From the NCBI GenBank assembly GCA_950295325.1, contig OX485808.1, positions 806,501 to 870,500 on the forward strand: 64,000 nt of DNA, read 5' to 3'. The DNA is from Polytrichum commune. Taxonomy: Eukaryota; Streptophyta; Polytrichopsida; Polytrichales; Polytrichaceae. Both the position numbers and the translations under genes were made by a program. This document shows, piece by piece, positions 22,073 to 34,853 of this stretch. Each line of letters begins with the position of its first letter. The stretch's first letter is position 1. The notes beneath the pieces are model-generated. The model had not been told where the DNA came from. It worked only from the letters and a program-made list of their open reading frames with translations, and did no database searches.

Positions 22073-25000
22073 ATGGCGATGGCGCAGGCGGTAGCGGTGG
22101 CAACCTTCATCGCAGCTCTCCCGAGGCCATGTAAATTTGCCTACTTCGTTCATCTTTATTTTTTCGTTCTAACAAGCTCCTCCTCTAAGCTCGAAATCTT
22201 CGAGTAAAATTATGCACATGTGCAGCAGATTATCTTGTTTCTCAGAACCCTTCCCTCAACATTCAATCAGCTTTCGTTTTTGGAATGGTAAGTGCAGGCC
22301 AGCTTGTCCATGCCTGTTCAAGGTGTTCACCTTTGCAAGGGCGGTATAACTAGGAGTTACATATAGAATCAGACCAACTTGAACGTGACGCAACAGCATA
22401 ATTCACGCCGTTGGCAAAATTACTATTCTTCTTTTCTTTGCCGGTCTAACAAGCTCCTCCTCTCAGCTTAATTTTTTCAAGTAAAGTGAGCACATGCGCA
22501 GCGAATTATCTTGTTACCGAGAACCCTTCCTACAACATTCAATTAGCTCTTTGTCTTGGAATGGTAGGTGCGAGCCAGCTTGTCCATGCGCTTTCAAGGT
22601 GTTCACCTTTGCAAGAGCGGCATAATTGGATATTACATATAGAATTAGACCAACTTGAAGGTGACGCAACACCATAATTCATACTGGTGGCAACATTACC
22701 ATTCATCTTGTCTTTGCCGTTCTAACGAGCTCCTCCTCTCAGCTTAAATTATTCAAGTAAAGTGAGCACAAGTGCAGCATATTACTTTGTGCAGCGAATT
22801 GGCTCCTTCCTTCAGCATTCAAGTAGTTTTTATTATTTTGAATGGTAGGTGTGGGCCAGGTTGTCCATGCGCGTTCAAGGTTTTCACCTTTGCAAGGGTA
22901 GCAGAATAAGATGGTCGGTTTGGGAATTACATATATAGATCAATATGAAGGTGACGCAACGCCCTAATTCATGCCGGTGGCAACATTAGAGTCATTTAAA
23001 TTTTATTTTTCCCCTAACTGGTGTGTTTCGTCGAACACATACTCATAACAGGGATATTTACATGATTCTGAGTTGTTTTCAATGGATTTAGGTGCAAGGA
23101 CTTTACAGTCACCATGTGGCCATAGTTTGTGTCTGAGCAAGTCAAGGCATGAGGGACCATATTCTCGTGAATTCCTGTATTGCAGGTTGACTGTTTGCAG
23201 TATCAAGTGAATCATCCTCTTGAAAATTTAGCTGAGAGGAGCTTGTTGGAACTCAATGAAATTCTGTGAAATTTTCCCTTAAGCTTGTAACTAGGTTGTA
23301 AAGGAGATGATACCAGCTCCTCTCAGAAATTTCTGACTGCAATTTTCAATAGAATTCAAGAGGATTCACTTGGAGAGGATTTCTGAAGCAGGGATTTTTC
23401 TTGTAGTTATAAGGGACATAATACAAGGTGAATAGAGCTGAGAGTAGCTTGTTGAAACTCATTGTAATTCTCTTGAAATTATCTTCACGTGAATACTCCT
23501 GTAACTGAAATCCTCTTGAAATACTTCAAGTGAATCCTCTGGCAGCGAATCCTCTTGTTACCAAGAATTCTTCCCTCAAAAGTACCGCAACATGGATAAT
23601 TAGCTCTAGTTGGTGAATTCTGGTTCTGATAATATTCATAATGGAGATATTCACTCAAGTCTGAGTTGTTTTATTATTCGAATTCAGGTGCAAGGACTTC
23701 ACTATCACCATGTGGTCAGATTTTGTGTCTAAGATCGAGTCAAGGCATGAGGCAACATATGCTGAAGAGTTCCTATAGAGGAGTTCGACAGTCTTCAGCG
23801 TCTTCAAAAAGGCAGCTGTGGAGAGTCTGTTGTGAAGCTGATACAAATTCAGGTGCCCTCTTCATTGCCTTCTTGAGCTTTGTAAAATCTGGAATTTCAG
23901 TGTGCTAAGTTTCTGAAATTCACAGCCCTTGGGTTCTCAATGTAGAACTAAATGTCATTTTTTATACGAATGCCAAGTAAAGCAGAGCAATAGTTTGCCA
24001 TATAGATGCTTCGATTGCTGTGCTTCGGGGTTTTAGACTCTGGATGAAATTATTGTCTTTTATCACGATTTAAGACAGCTGTCACAAGTTTCGGATCGTT
24101 CAATTTCAGTGCGTTAAATTTCTCAATGCAGAAGTAAATGTCATTCTAAATATGAATGCCATGTAAGGCAGAGCAATTGCTTGCTGTCTAGATGCTCTGA
24201 TTGTCTTCTTCAGGGTTGTAGACTAAGGATGTATCATTGTCTTTTAACACAGACTTGAGACAGTTTATAACAAATTTCAGATGGTAAAATTTCAGTGTGT
24301 AAAATTTGTGAAAATGACTGCCCTCGCCTAGTCAATGCAGAACTAAGTTTCATCTGGTGTATAAACGCCAAGTAAGGCAGAGTAATTTTTTGTTTACTAG
24401 ATGCTTTGATTGTCTTACTTCAGGGTTTTATACTAAGGATGTATTATTGTCTTCTATCACAGACTCGAGCCAATTATCGCAAATTTCAGATGGGAGTGCA
24501 TCAGTGTCTTCAGATGGGAGTGAAATGAGTGAGACAAGCACTGCTGATCCCCTGTCACCACAGGTTTGCAGGTGCTCTTGTGTTTTTTGATTTTAAAATG
24601 AGTTGTGATTGTTTGATTGTGAATGGTAGATGGATGCCCATTTACTTAAATCCACACTGACACGTTTGGGTATTATGGGGCCTGTGTTCTGAAGGTCCAG
24701 CTTGATTTGAACTTACCACGAAGGTCTCTCCTTGTGGAATTCACATGTAATATTTGCAATACTCGTACTCAACGCCTCATAAACCCTAAAGCACACAAGA
24801 GTGGAACGGTTTTTGTCCAGGTATAAGTCTCAATCACTTCTTCTGGACTCGGTGTTCTTCAATGTTGTGGTCTTGTGCAATTGAGCCTCATGCTTTTGTC
24901 TCAACATCAAGTGAAGGTGTCCTCATAATTTGCAATGCCAACAGAAGAAAAATTAATGAATTGAGGAGCTTTGAGTTTTGACATTGGAATCGCTCAAACA

Positions 25001-25112
25001 GTGTGCAGGATGTGAGGCTTATCATCAGTTGGTGGACAATCTAAATCTCATTCAAGAATACGATTTTAGGAATGAGGTTGGACCTGAATTAGCAGACGAG
25101 GATTTAGGATAA
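22073..25112 (+). CDS. DNL-type zinc-finger protein (Zim17/HEP family)
   Basis: Organellar zinc-finger protein of the Zim17/Tim15/HEP family, which keeps mitochondrial or plastid Hsp70 soluble and active. Predicted exons: 22073-22130, 23688-23852, 24424-24563 (or from 24463, also in frame), 24701-24820, 25002-25112; 197 residues, every junction GT-AG and in phase. The N-terminus (MAMAQAVAVATFIAALPRP, then a Ser/Arg-rich stretch) looks like a targeting peptide. The diagnostic domain is in the last two exons: LPRRSLLVEFTCNIC, SGTVFVQ, CAGCEAYHQLVDNLNLIQEY, with both CxxC zinc pairs and the DNL motif. A serine-rich linker precedes it. The long introns contain tandemly duplicated exon-like blocks. 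Domain identity is firm; the N-terminal exons are less certain. Confidence 0.8.
22140..22985 (+). repeat. Three tandem units in intron 1 of the DNL gene
   Basis: Three diverged copies of about 275-290 bp (roughly 22140-22415, 22415-22690, 22690-22985). Each contains AAGCTCCTCCTCT-type sequence, an AG-preceded open stretch and a GGAATG|GTARG donor-like end, so each looks like one unit of intron plus a 60-bp cryptic exon. The cryptic exon length breaks frame with the flanking exons, so I left it out of the CDS. Confidence 0.75.
23085..24420 (+). repeat. Duplicated exon 2 and three tandem intron units, DNL gene
   Basis: A diverged copy of coding exon 2 lies at about 23089-23190 (GARTLQSPCG versus GARTSLSPCG in the copy used). 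Between exons 2 and 3 a unit of about 190-210 bp is repeated three times, with landmarks near 23970, 24159 and 24367 (GTAARGCAGAGYAAT). The third unit leads into the real exon, so the first two resemble relic copies of the same intron-exon border. Confidence 0.7.
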
Positions 25113-28100
25113 CAACCAAGTTTCAGTAAGAAGCTGCCTGTAAGGTGGCAAGATTTGCTACAGGGCTTGCTGGATGTTGCTGATCAACTCCACTTGAACA
25201 TGCGGTTGGGTATGGTGCCAAACTCCTTTGTTAATGAAGAAAATTGGATTCAGTGATGGAAGTCCTGCAAGTAATTTATTAGGTAATTCAAGCGCCCTTA
25301 TGATATTGAAGTCTGGGCTCTTGCTATCTACCCTAAAGCATTTCTTATTATTACTGGCATCGTTATGATTGATGCATGGCCAGTACATATTTTCAAGTAA
25401 ATCTGAAGGAGAATACCCTAACAGGTGGTGGTTGCTACAGGTTAATTGGACTGGTATTGTTTTTTTAAGTACTGTTCGGGTATCTATGATGAGGATTTCA
25501 CAAATTTTTGATACCATTCAGGTCCATATACCATGAAAGCAACCTTCATACCTAGGTAAAATTGCCTTAGTATCAATATGGTGTAGAATGGTATTGAATC
25601 AATAATATCGTTGGTATACAAAGATTCTCTCACCTTGACATACTCACCAAGGGAGAGAGAGGGAGGTGTAAAAACCGGTGCCCATAAGTTTGTTGCTGAT
25701 TCATCTCAATTTGACCTTAATAGACTAATTCGGGTCTTTTGGCTCCGATGTAGGGGTCCATTGGTTTAAAAATTTAGAAAATTGTAGGCTTTGCGTTGCA
25801 ATCAATGATTTCACCCTCCCCCTTGATAGGTGCTATGAAACAACACCCTCTAGGGGGCTTGGGATTCATGACGTTTGTGTAATCTCATCCATTGTGGATG
25901 AAGGGGCTCTAGTAACAAGAAGTTTCTATACGATTGAGGGCTGCTTGATTTCAGCTAGATCTCATCATCTCACTAAATAATTTGGGGCCTCTGATGCTAT
26001 TTCCGGAGTCAAATCGTCTAAAAATGATCATTTACATGGTATAAATGAACTCTGACTGCGTTGTCACCTACACAATAGATGAGTTTATGTAGATACCACA
26101 AATCCCTAGCTCCTCTAGAGTGCCATTGAAAATTATACAAAGTCAGAAAGTTTGCTGTGCTTGTGTTTGATTGGCAGGGTCAACTTGTTATCTCCAAAAT
26201 CATTATTGAACTACATGGTCTTGGATTCTAATGTTGCACTTAAGCCTCTCTCTCTCTCTCTCTCTCTCCCTCGGGTGCCATTCTGAGCAACTCCAATCAC
26301 AATTATGAGGATTACACCAAATATGATATTTATTGTGACTTACTATTTGGATTTACACGGTGCTCTATCTTTTTACTATTGAAATAAATTTTTACCAAGT
26401 AAAGTTGTCAGTGTTCTATAATGTCCAAAATACCAATTTAACATTTGTTGGTAAATTATGAGATGTAAAATAAATAGATATAGTATTGCGTAATTCCAAA
26501 CAGTAAGTCCCACTAAATATCATATTTAGTGTACTGAGGTTGAATATATCTCATTTATATATTGTCGTTGACATTGTGGTGGTTGCAACAAATATTGCAT
26601 TGCTATGTTGTGCTCAAATTACCTCGCCATAGAAGTAAACGGTTATTACATGTAGTACTTATGACAAGTAATGTGTGTATATGAAATAATTTTGATATTG
26701 ATCTCCTGAAGGCCAACTACAACTCTTATGGTCTACATTGACTCTAAGCATTCAAAGTTTATTAGTGATGTGGGCCTCACTAATCTCTCCCCCATAATCA
26801 GTGTGTACCCCTTGTATATCACACGAGTTATTACAATTTTCAAAATAAGTTTCATTGTGAAGTCAACTAGTGTAAATAAACTTGTATTCATCTCATGTGA
26901 CATCAGTTCTCATAAGATATTTGGGTGTTCAGTACTGTGCAATTTACACCAATATGTGCAATTAGGTTGCCCCACACTAACTTATTGACATTCCACACTA
27001 TTTAGAGTATTTGTTACCACAAAAATAAACTTAAAAAGTAATAATAAAAAAAGTTGTAAGTTTTGGGACATGATTTTGACCCAACATAATTTGTATGGGT
27101 AAAAAAGTAACCTAATTGCACATATTAGTGTATGTAATTTTGGCTACATGTCATGTGGTCCTATAGTTGTCATTGATGTGCATGACCTCGTGTCACTTGT
27201 TAGGGTCACACTTTTAATAACTATGGATCATGCCAAGCCATGTGCCATGCTCCTTGTGTTTTTGTTGATATGAATACATGCACCACTCTAACTCTAAATC
27301 ATTTGAAATTAAGTTGGTCCACTTTATTTTACCCTGAGTCCACACTATTTAATATATAAGGTTCAATTCTTGTAGTGTCATTTAAAGAAAAGGAAATGAC
27401 AGTAGTGCTAGGCCTAATAAACTATTTAAGGGGCATTTTCACTTATACACTACTACCTACATGAATGTGGTTTGCTACAATTTAACCCCTCAAGGCCTAA
27501 GCCGTTTCTTTTAAGATAGTAACATGCGTTGTTCATGTCCCGTTCATGTGCTATAAAATGAAGGTTTCCATGAAATTGTTTAAAATAAGAAGGTGTTTTT
27601 AAAGAAATGAATATAATAAGTGAATAAATGATTGGAAAATTAAGGGTTGATATTCCTACATACAAGTTTTTTTTTTCTTGTTCTTTTTTTTTTCTTTTTC
27701 CTCGCAAAAATATGCATGCAAATTTATAATAGATAGCATCCACTACAAATTTTATATTTATACAAGAAGAAAACTGGATTGAAAATAGGGTTAAAATATT
27801 TGTAGGGTTAACATATTTATTTCTCATTGATCAATTAATTAAAACCCGTTTCATTCCTATGATGTAACTCATGCAAATTTGTTCTTTAATACATGTGTCA
27901 TTATAGGCAATAAACGAACCCTAACCCTAAAATTCTGAGTTGACGTGGCCGCTTGAGAGGGCGGCATTTCGGGAAAAGGCTATAAGCCTCCTCCTCGATA
28001 AGTAGACTTCAAGTCTATCATCAAGTACACAATCGTGTCATAGTTTCATATTGACCTATGATCATTCTAGTTCCATTATCGTTGTTGAAATATATCAAGC

Positions 28101-28950
28101 TCGAATAAGCACATGGATCACTTACATACATATATGATGAAAAAAAACAAATTAAAGGAAAAAACCCATATACATAATTAAATTCTCCATACATATAAAA
28201 TGTGAAACCCAGATCTCGTTAAGTTTTTAACACGCATTTTCAACCTTGTGTGTGTGTGTACATCCATCAGTAAATATGAAGAAGGACTAGTAAACACTTC
28301 AAGTTGACATATTCTAAAGTTCCATTGTTTTGACATAATTAGTGTCAAATTTGTTGTTTTGACACCAAATATGTCAATGAAGGCGACTTGAACATTATTT
28401 GGTAGACGTGTGTCAAGTCAGAGTGTTTACAAAGCCCCCTTTTTGTACTATTGATTATAACCAATGATAACGTATGACCTCTTGAGAAGTTTGGGGTCTA
28501 GATGCCGTTGGAGGTAAGATGTTATGATTGAGTTTTTTTGTTTGTTTTTTTTGTTGATGTATTTGATTGGGCATCACTGCTTGATGTATTTGGGTAGGGA
28601 GACTAAGTATAAAGGTTGGGTAGTGTTGGACCCCTTCATCTTGTCTTCAACTTCTTTTGTTGACTCTATCGTGCCCATGAGACTCCAAAGGAGTTTTTCA
28701 CATCTGACTTAGGATCATATTAAGGGTTTAGGGGTTTTAGGGTTTATGGATTTTACTCGTTAGTTCACAAATCTTCTCAACATTACGCAACATTGTTCTA
28801 CAAAATTTCTAAGCTTTTAACAATTTTATTAATAATGGGACAAACACTCAGTTTACGCCTAATTTGAGCAGCGCGTAGAGTACCCAGCATTGCAAAGTTA
28901 TGGAGGACTGCAACTCTTGAAACTTGGCTAGGTAGGAATAGAGGATAGAG
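25113..28950. other. Gene-poor intergenic DNA
   Basis: It starts with the presumed 3' untranslated region of the DNL gene. A minus-strand open frame of 119 codons at 25158-25517 has no family features and is not called. A palindrome CACTAAATAT-C-ATATTTAGTG lies near 26512. Short telomere-like CCCTAACCCTAA occurs near 27909. The rest is AT-rich without recognisable genes. Confidence 0.5.
26246..26269. repeat. CT dinucleotide microsatellite
   Basis: About 12 CT units. Confidence 0.85.
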
Positions 28951-28952
28951 TA

Positions 28953-29918
28953 CACTGTTTTGTCTAATTATTGTGGCTTACCACTCGGAATTACGTGTTG
29001 CTATAACTTTTTAGTGACATTATCATTTTTTACTAACTAAGTCGTATCATATACTTCGGTGTGCGGGGCCATTCACGGTTGGGGTACTACTTTTGGGACA
29101 AAGGACTTAAGGACTTTGTCGCATTGATCTTGGTTTTATCATGATTTACTATTATTTGATCAATAAATTTTACATAAATAAGTAGATAGTTCATAAGCTT
29201 TATCAAGAAATGTTTTTATTATTATTTAATAATCACCCTAAACCCTAGGCCACATCAGTGGCATTTTTTTTCTATTTAGGTGTGCATTGATGGTCAATTA
29301 TTTCCTGTTATGTATCTTGGTACCTTGGTAAAAGTGTCATGTGTCCATTCATATAAATTTTTTTGTCCAATTCTAATACTAGACGTTCCTTTTATGTGTG
29401 GCCGTGAGTATATGTATATTTGGACATGTTTGGTGCCACATGTAAAGTTGGGCAATTGCTATTCAATACATATTTGGTTCTATTGGTACACACTTGAACG
29501 ATAATTGTGAGGAAAAAAATTGGGATCATTTCGATTAATTCTTGTTGTCCTTTTCGTTCCTTGATCCTAAGGTCAGGGAGTAAGACATCACTCCTGAATG
29601 TCCTGTAAGGAATCAAATGGATATCATAGATGACCCTATTCCTTCTAAATTAACTTTGTTGTTGTACTCAATATGGAGGATGAAATGTAGGTATGATCCA
29701 AAATATGCTCCACAATACAAATCCAATTATACCAAGTATGTGAAGTTATCAAAAAAAGTCCTTAAACCGTTAGACACCCAAAAGTAGTACCCCAACCGTG
29801 AATGGCCCCGTGCACACTAACTACTTATGTTATTTGGGTAGAAAATGATACTCGTAATAAAATGTTATAGCAGTGTGTAGCTTCAAATGGTAACCCACAC
29901 TAATTAGACAAAATAGTG
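28953..29918. mobile_element. Non-autonomous element with ~160-bp inverted repeats, CACTA-like ends
   Basis: The left end CACTGTTTTGTCTAATTATT and inverted right end CACTATTTTGTCTAATTAGT begin arms that stay similar for about 160 bp, through a GGGGCCATTCACGGTTGGGG block (about 29067-29086 and, inverted, 29795-29814). The terminal CACTR suggests the CACTA superfamily, but no clean 3-bp target duplication is visible. The 650-bp interior has no transposase. A single-ended relative is at 6483-6630. Confidence 0.65.
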
Positions 29919-32265
29919 TAGCTTCCAATTACTACTAGAGCTTTCTTAAGTGGTGTAATTAGTGTTCTCCGTAGATATGCATTTTAAAGAGTACTACACA
30001 ATTGGTGAGGTCTTTTCTGGAAAGTTCTTTGAGTCGAATCTTGGTAGATGCATGGGAGAAGGCTTTGTCCGTACATAGGTAACAATGAGGTGTCGATCAA
30101 TGAGAGTTTCCCACTTGACTATGCTTGACTCTCATCCATATAATCTCAGGGGGGGTCACTTGGGAGGTATTGGAAAAAACATGTGGGACAAAATATGGGG
30201 TCCCATATAATCTTTAGACCTAAAAAATATTTAAAGTAAATAAAGTCCAATACTAATAATCACTTAACTTTTTTTTTGCCAATTCATAAAATATCCATAA
30301 CATATACATATCACTTATAACCACCCTAATAATACCCATTTGTCACATGTGGTGTGAACAAAATATATATAGTGTCTCAAAGCATGTAGTTAGGGCCTCA
30401 ACTTTTGGAAATCTATCTTGAAGCTAGGATCGAAAGAGAACATCTTCTACATGCTTACAATGCTATGACACTGAGAAACTCCAGTGAAGTCAATTGCTCA
30501 ATTATAAATTGTCAATTGCAATGTGCATCTTATCGTTGTCTCTTCTAGCAACCAATTCCTCATACAATACAATACAATACAATACAATACAATGTGTTAT
30601 GGATCATGATGTAACGCCACCCTCCTTATTGCCACTTCCTCTCTTATATCTCGAAGCCCTACAAAATGGATGTTCTTAGTTTAAACCTCCCTCCTTGTTG
30701 TCACATCTCCCTCCCATATATCACAAGCTTTGACATTAACATAATCCACCAAAGTATTCAAACCACACAATTGCACACATCACATTGTCATCGTAGCCAT
30801 TATTGTCATTATTGCCATGTTGACTTGGTGTTATTCCATAATGTCACACTCTACACTAATTCTCTATTTATCACTCATCCATGTAAACACTATAGACCTT
30901 CTTTATATCACGTGCACTTTGGTTGCTACATGTGTGATATTAGGGAGGTTAAGTGTATATCGAATGTCATCCAAGTTGAAGCATCAGGTCCGGTAGGCTA
31001 ATAAAAGGATCATTCGTACTCTAAGTTGAATTTAGTTGTCTAGAAATCTACATGCGATGCTTTACCTCTTACTAATTCGATAACCAATTGTAGAGATGCT
31101 TGTATCTCATGTTTGAGGATCAGTGTAATGAACCTTAATCTACTAATCAAGTTGAAATTTGCATTGTTGAAAGAAGATGCTTATGGAGATGGATGAGGCA
31201 TACAAGTCTTCAGTCATGGATTGCTTCGTCCACTTGCACTACCTAGCATTGTGGGGCCGCAAATTGATATTAGAAAGACTTTCCGATATTTCAAGGCTCA
31301 TCAAAACTTCTTGCAAGTGGGCACCATTGGGGTTATCTAAGCTTGGGATTTGCCCACAAGAACATGCACAGTAATTTGCAACACGAGATTTTCTCATCGA
31401 GCACCACTCTCATTGGTTGAAATTAATAGAATTGGAGCGGAGTTTGCAGGAGAGCATAAAATAGTCTCGGGGCAAATCTCATGCTCCCACATGAGTATCA
31501 GTCTAATATGCATAATCAAGCGTAAAATCATTTCGGGCATCACGTTGTGCATTAAATAGTCTCATAATCTGAGAGTTAGTTTATAGCCACTGAGAGAAAA
31601 TCGTGAACATGTTGACATCCTTATGTCAGAAGTCAACAAAACTCATATCACTGAACCCAGTGTTTAATGAGTCCTCGTGAGGTTACTAGACTCGAGTAAT
31701 AGTTTTGTTAATAAAGAGAAGAACACACATGTTGTATTTGACAAATACCTCAACCGCAAAATCATGCCAAACACTTAATAATTGCTCCTTAACAAACAAA
31801 CAAAAATGTGTCTGCACTAGAGAACCTAGAAATATGTCTACAATCCTTGCAGAAAGACCGATCTGAGGATTGAAGTACTAATTGCAATAGATAGCCTTTC
31901 CCGAAAGAATAATTTCTCTATGTAACAACTTGAACTACAACTTCAGCTCATTTGAATTGATAAATGACTACATTATGAAACAATAATAAATGGAGAGTAG
32001 GGCAGATGGGGATCGCCTTTCTCTGCTGGTGTAAGTTAAGCGAATCTGCACCAATCTTTGCCTGATACTATTGTTTGAGCATCAAAATGCGAGGTACCAT
32101 CAAGAATTACCCTGAGATGAGAATCACAGTTAAATGTTGAGGAAATGCTTGATGCTGGGTTTCTTCATGTCGGGCTTCCGCCTTCCAGATGGATTAAGAA
32201 AAAAATTAGGGTTTGTTGGACCACTCTCTCTTCAAGCCGCGTGGGTCAGGATTTTTTGGGTTCAC
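29919..32265. other. Gene-poor intergenic DNA
   Basis: AT-rich sequence including a microsatellite at 30563. Open frames here are short and lack family motifs. No RNA gene or element terminus was recognised. Confidence 0.45.
30563..30592. repeat. AATAC pentanucleotide microsatellite
   Basis: About six tandem units of ACAAT/AATAC. Confidence 0.85.
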
Positions 32266-34853
32266 TCATTCCACAGTTCCACCGTCGATTGCAGAGTTGT
32301 CAGTGAGGGTTGCGGTGTCTCGAACACTGGTTTTGAAGCCGCAGGTCGTCAAATGCTTGGCGAGTTCTTCGGCAAGTTGGTCTTTCATCCTCTCCCATCC
32401 ACTTTTGGCCACAGAATCGGGGGTTATCTTCACAACTGCAGTCTCAGTTGCGAGAGTGACTGTCGCTTCCGTTACCTGGGGCTGCCAAATTCAACATGCC
32501 AAATTCAGCATCGGACTTATATTAACCCTAAAAGGACACAGGGTCTCAAATATACGGCCACATACACAACTTATACGGCCCTCACCAAGTTCAGAAATCG
32601 CATTTTAGATTGATGGAGCTTGGAACCTTCTTTAATACGTTGTCTTATGTCAAGGAGAAAATAAGAATGTACTCACACTTGACAATGATGCTCAAAATAC
32701 GATGTGTGTGTATTTGCACCCATGTTGTGTATTAGAGCTTGAATCTTCAAGAACATTGAGGTATTCAAGTGATTCAAAACGTGCATTGGAAGAATAAGTC
32801 ATTTCTAGATAGGGTCACTTTTAATTTCACAACGCACTACAAATACAAGTGACATTTTCAAATGGCACATGGTTTATTCATAAGAGGTTCAGTATGGGCC
32901 TCTAGGATGCTTAAAGGGCTAACCCTAAAGCATCTAGGAGGCCAATACGGGCCTCTACATGCACAAAAGCACACATTTGAGTTACATACTTGAATTTCTT
33001 GACTAATTATGTCAAAAGTCAGCCTACTAGAATCAACTCATCTTCAAGTGCACTTTTCGAATCTGTTGATTATCTTAATATTATTGAAGATTTAGTGTCG
33101 TATATACAACCTGAATGCCTTTGAATGCTAATAAATACTTAGTATTTTGATCAACAATGTCACATATAAGTATAATTTTAATTTTCTCCTTGGCATATGA
33201 TAATGGATTAAATAAAGATTCAAACCCCCAAATATTGATGTTTCTAAAAAAAGAATTGGTGAGGTTTGTAGCAGTTGTGTATATATGTTGTACATTGAGC
33301 CCCTACATTCTTTTAGGATTAACATCAAATTACAAAAACCTTGAAGCTTTCACAAAATCATAACATGGAAGGCACAATGCCTCAAGACTTGTGTTCTTTA
33401 TAGCATTCACAAAAGCATAAGGATCCATTTGACAATTAGAATTGCATTTATTCTAAATGGGGCGGATAAATGCAAGTTATACCTGTGATTCCAAAATTCT
33501 CTTCACAGATGAAGCACAACCACCGCAGGACATGCCCTGCAATTATCAAGAAATTGCAAAGATCTTCCCTGTTAGACAAAGAGTCGACTCGATTGCACCA
33601 GAATTAATTGCAAGCAAAAAAGAAAACCGAATCATCATTTCCATGTGTATATTTATTACCTTCACCTCATGGACTAATTCAACTATGAACGTAAATCCTA
33701 CTTGAAGCAACCATGGTCACCACCCCAACGCAAAATCATTGTTGCTTACCCGCACCTCAAATCATAGGCTCACCATTGGTGGTCGACTATCCCAATCCCT
33801 AGAGATAAAAACATGTGCCACTTTTGCTCTCACAATGTAGTTGAAAATGAGACACATTTTCCGATTGAGTGTCCCCTCTGCAACTCTATTGGTGATAGGT
33901 TTCCTTCCCGGTTTCAGAATACAGTACTAAGCAGTCTCAAGTCCTTCTCACAATTGAATCGCCGAGGTAATCTGAGGCTCTATCTCACGGAGGCCACTGC
34001 ATGCACTCCATCTTGATGTACTTTTAAAATCAATTTCATTTCATTTTGAAGGACATGACCAAAAACCTTACCCCGACATTGAGAATGATGAAATCTTCAG
34101 GTGGTGAGGCAGATTTTTCACTCCCAGAATTAGTGCCGATTGAGGATGCTCCTCCTGCATTTGGCACTCCAAAATTATCACCTCCACCTCCACCTCCACC
34201 TCCAAATCCTCCGCCAACCCCTTTACCACCACCTGAGCTGCTGAAGACCTCCGAAATTCTAGCAGTGGGACTTTGAGTGTTTCCTACGCCGCACAATCCC
34301 AACTGGAACAAAACCATTTGTCAGAAGAAGAAAAAACCAACTTTTGTAGGAGAAAACAATTAACCAACCATAGAGCTATATATCTGTTAATTCAACCGGG
34401 ATTTTGGTTGGGAGTTGGTGGTTTTTGTATACGATGCTTTTCCGTATTCAGTAGGTTTTTGGTGCAAACTGGGAGCCAGTGTGGAGGTTCGAATGACGAA
34501 CTTTTATATCCATTCATTGAGGGTCAAACTCATTTCAACATGCCAAGATGTGTGTTCAACTTACCGAATATGGAAATTTTTATATGCAAAACAACCAACT
34601 CCTGACCGAAACTCCGGTTGAATTACAAGGATAACTCTAATGCAATACGGAGTGAAAATCATTGATGAAACTAGACAGACAGCCAGGAGGAGTGCACTAC
34701 AGGGATAGATTTTGTGAGTAAAAGCACACTACACAAGTTGTGGTTTTTTTGCAAGCACTGTGAAGCTGAATTTCTCATAAGAGATTCCCGATTTCCAAGA
34801 AATTGAGTAGGAGAACAAAATGATGACAGTGCAATACAGAGTAGAGATCTCAT
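32266..34853 (-). CDS. Plastid copper chaperone with HMA domain (PCH1-like)
   Basis: Small heavy-metal-associated protein resembling the N-terminal metal-binding domain of the plastid Cu-ATPase PAA1/HMA6. Predicted exons on the minus strand: 34853-34701 (tentative, Ser-rich transit-peptide-like), 34302-34072 (Gly-rich, ending EDFIILNVG), 33536-33483 (GMSCGGCASSVKRILESQ), 32481-32266 (PQVTEATVTLATETAVV...LAKHLTTCGFKTSVRD, then a short tail and TGA). Junctions are GT-AG and phase 0; total about 217 residues. The copper-binding GMSCGGC motif is intact and is created across an intron. No downstream ATPase motif (DKTGTLT, CPC) was found on this strand, so it is a stand-alone chaperone, as described for PCH1, which arose from PAA1 and delivers Cu to it in the plastid envelope. 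The transit-peptide exon is the weak part. Confidence 0.75.
32898..32952. repeat. Short inverted repeat in PCH1-like intron 3
   Basis: GCCTCTAGGATGCTTAAAGGG and, after a 4-base spacer, CCCTAAAGCATCTAGGAGGC form a near-perfect hairpin of about 20 bp per arm. Confidence 0.6.
33813..34016 (+). pseudogene. Retroelement-like zinc-finger fragment
   Basis: An open fragment in intron 2 of the PCH1-like gene, antisense to it. It shows CHFCSHNVVENETHFPIECP followed by a stretch ending in LYLTEATA, with the C-x2-C...H...C spacing found after reverse transcriptases in plant LINE-like elements. A short related stretch (DRFPFLFQNIV) occurs on the minus strand at 46557-46625. No reverse transcriptase is nearby. 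Confidence 0.4.

Noticed and set aside
22140-24420. Regularly spaced repeats that could suggest a CRISPR-like array
   Set aside because: Units are 190-290 bp, diverged along their whole length and lie in plant introns; they are tandem duplications.
25158-25517. Minus-strand open frame of 119 codons
   Set aside because: It lies in the presumed 3' untranslated region of the DNL gene, shows no family motif and has no splice partners.
28700-28760. TTTAGGG-like sequence as a telomere remnant
   Set aside because: Only a few degenerate units in an AT-rich stretch; not distinguishable from chance.
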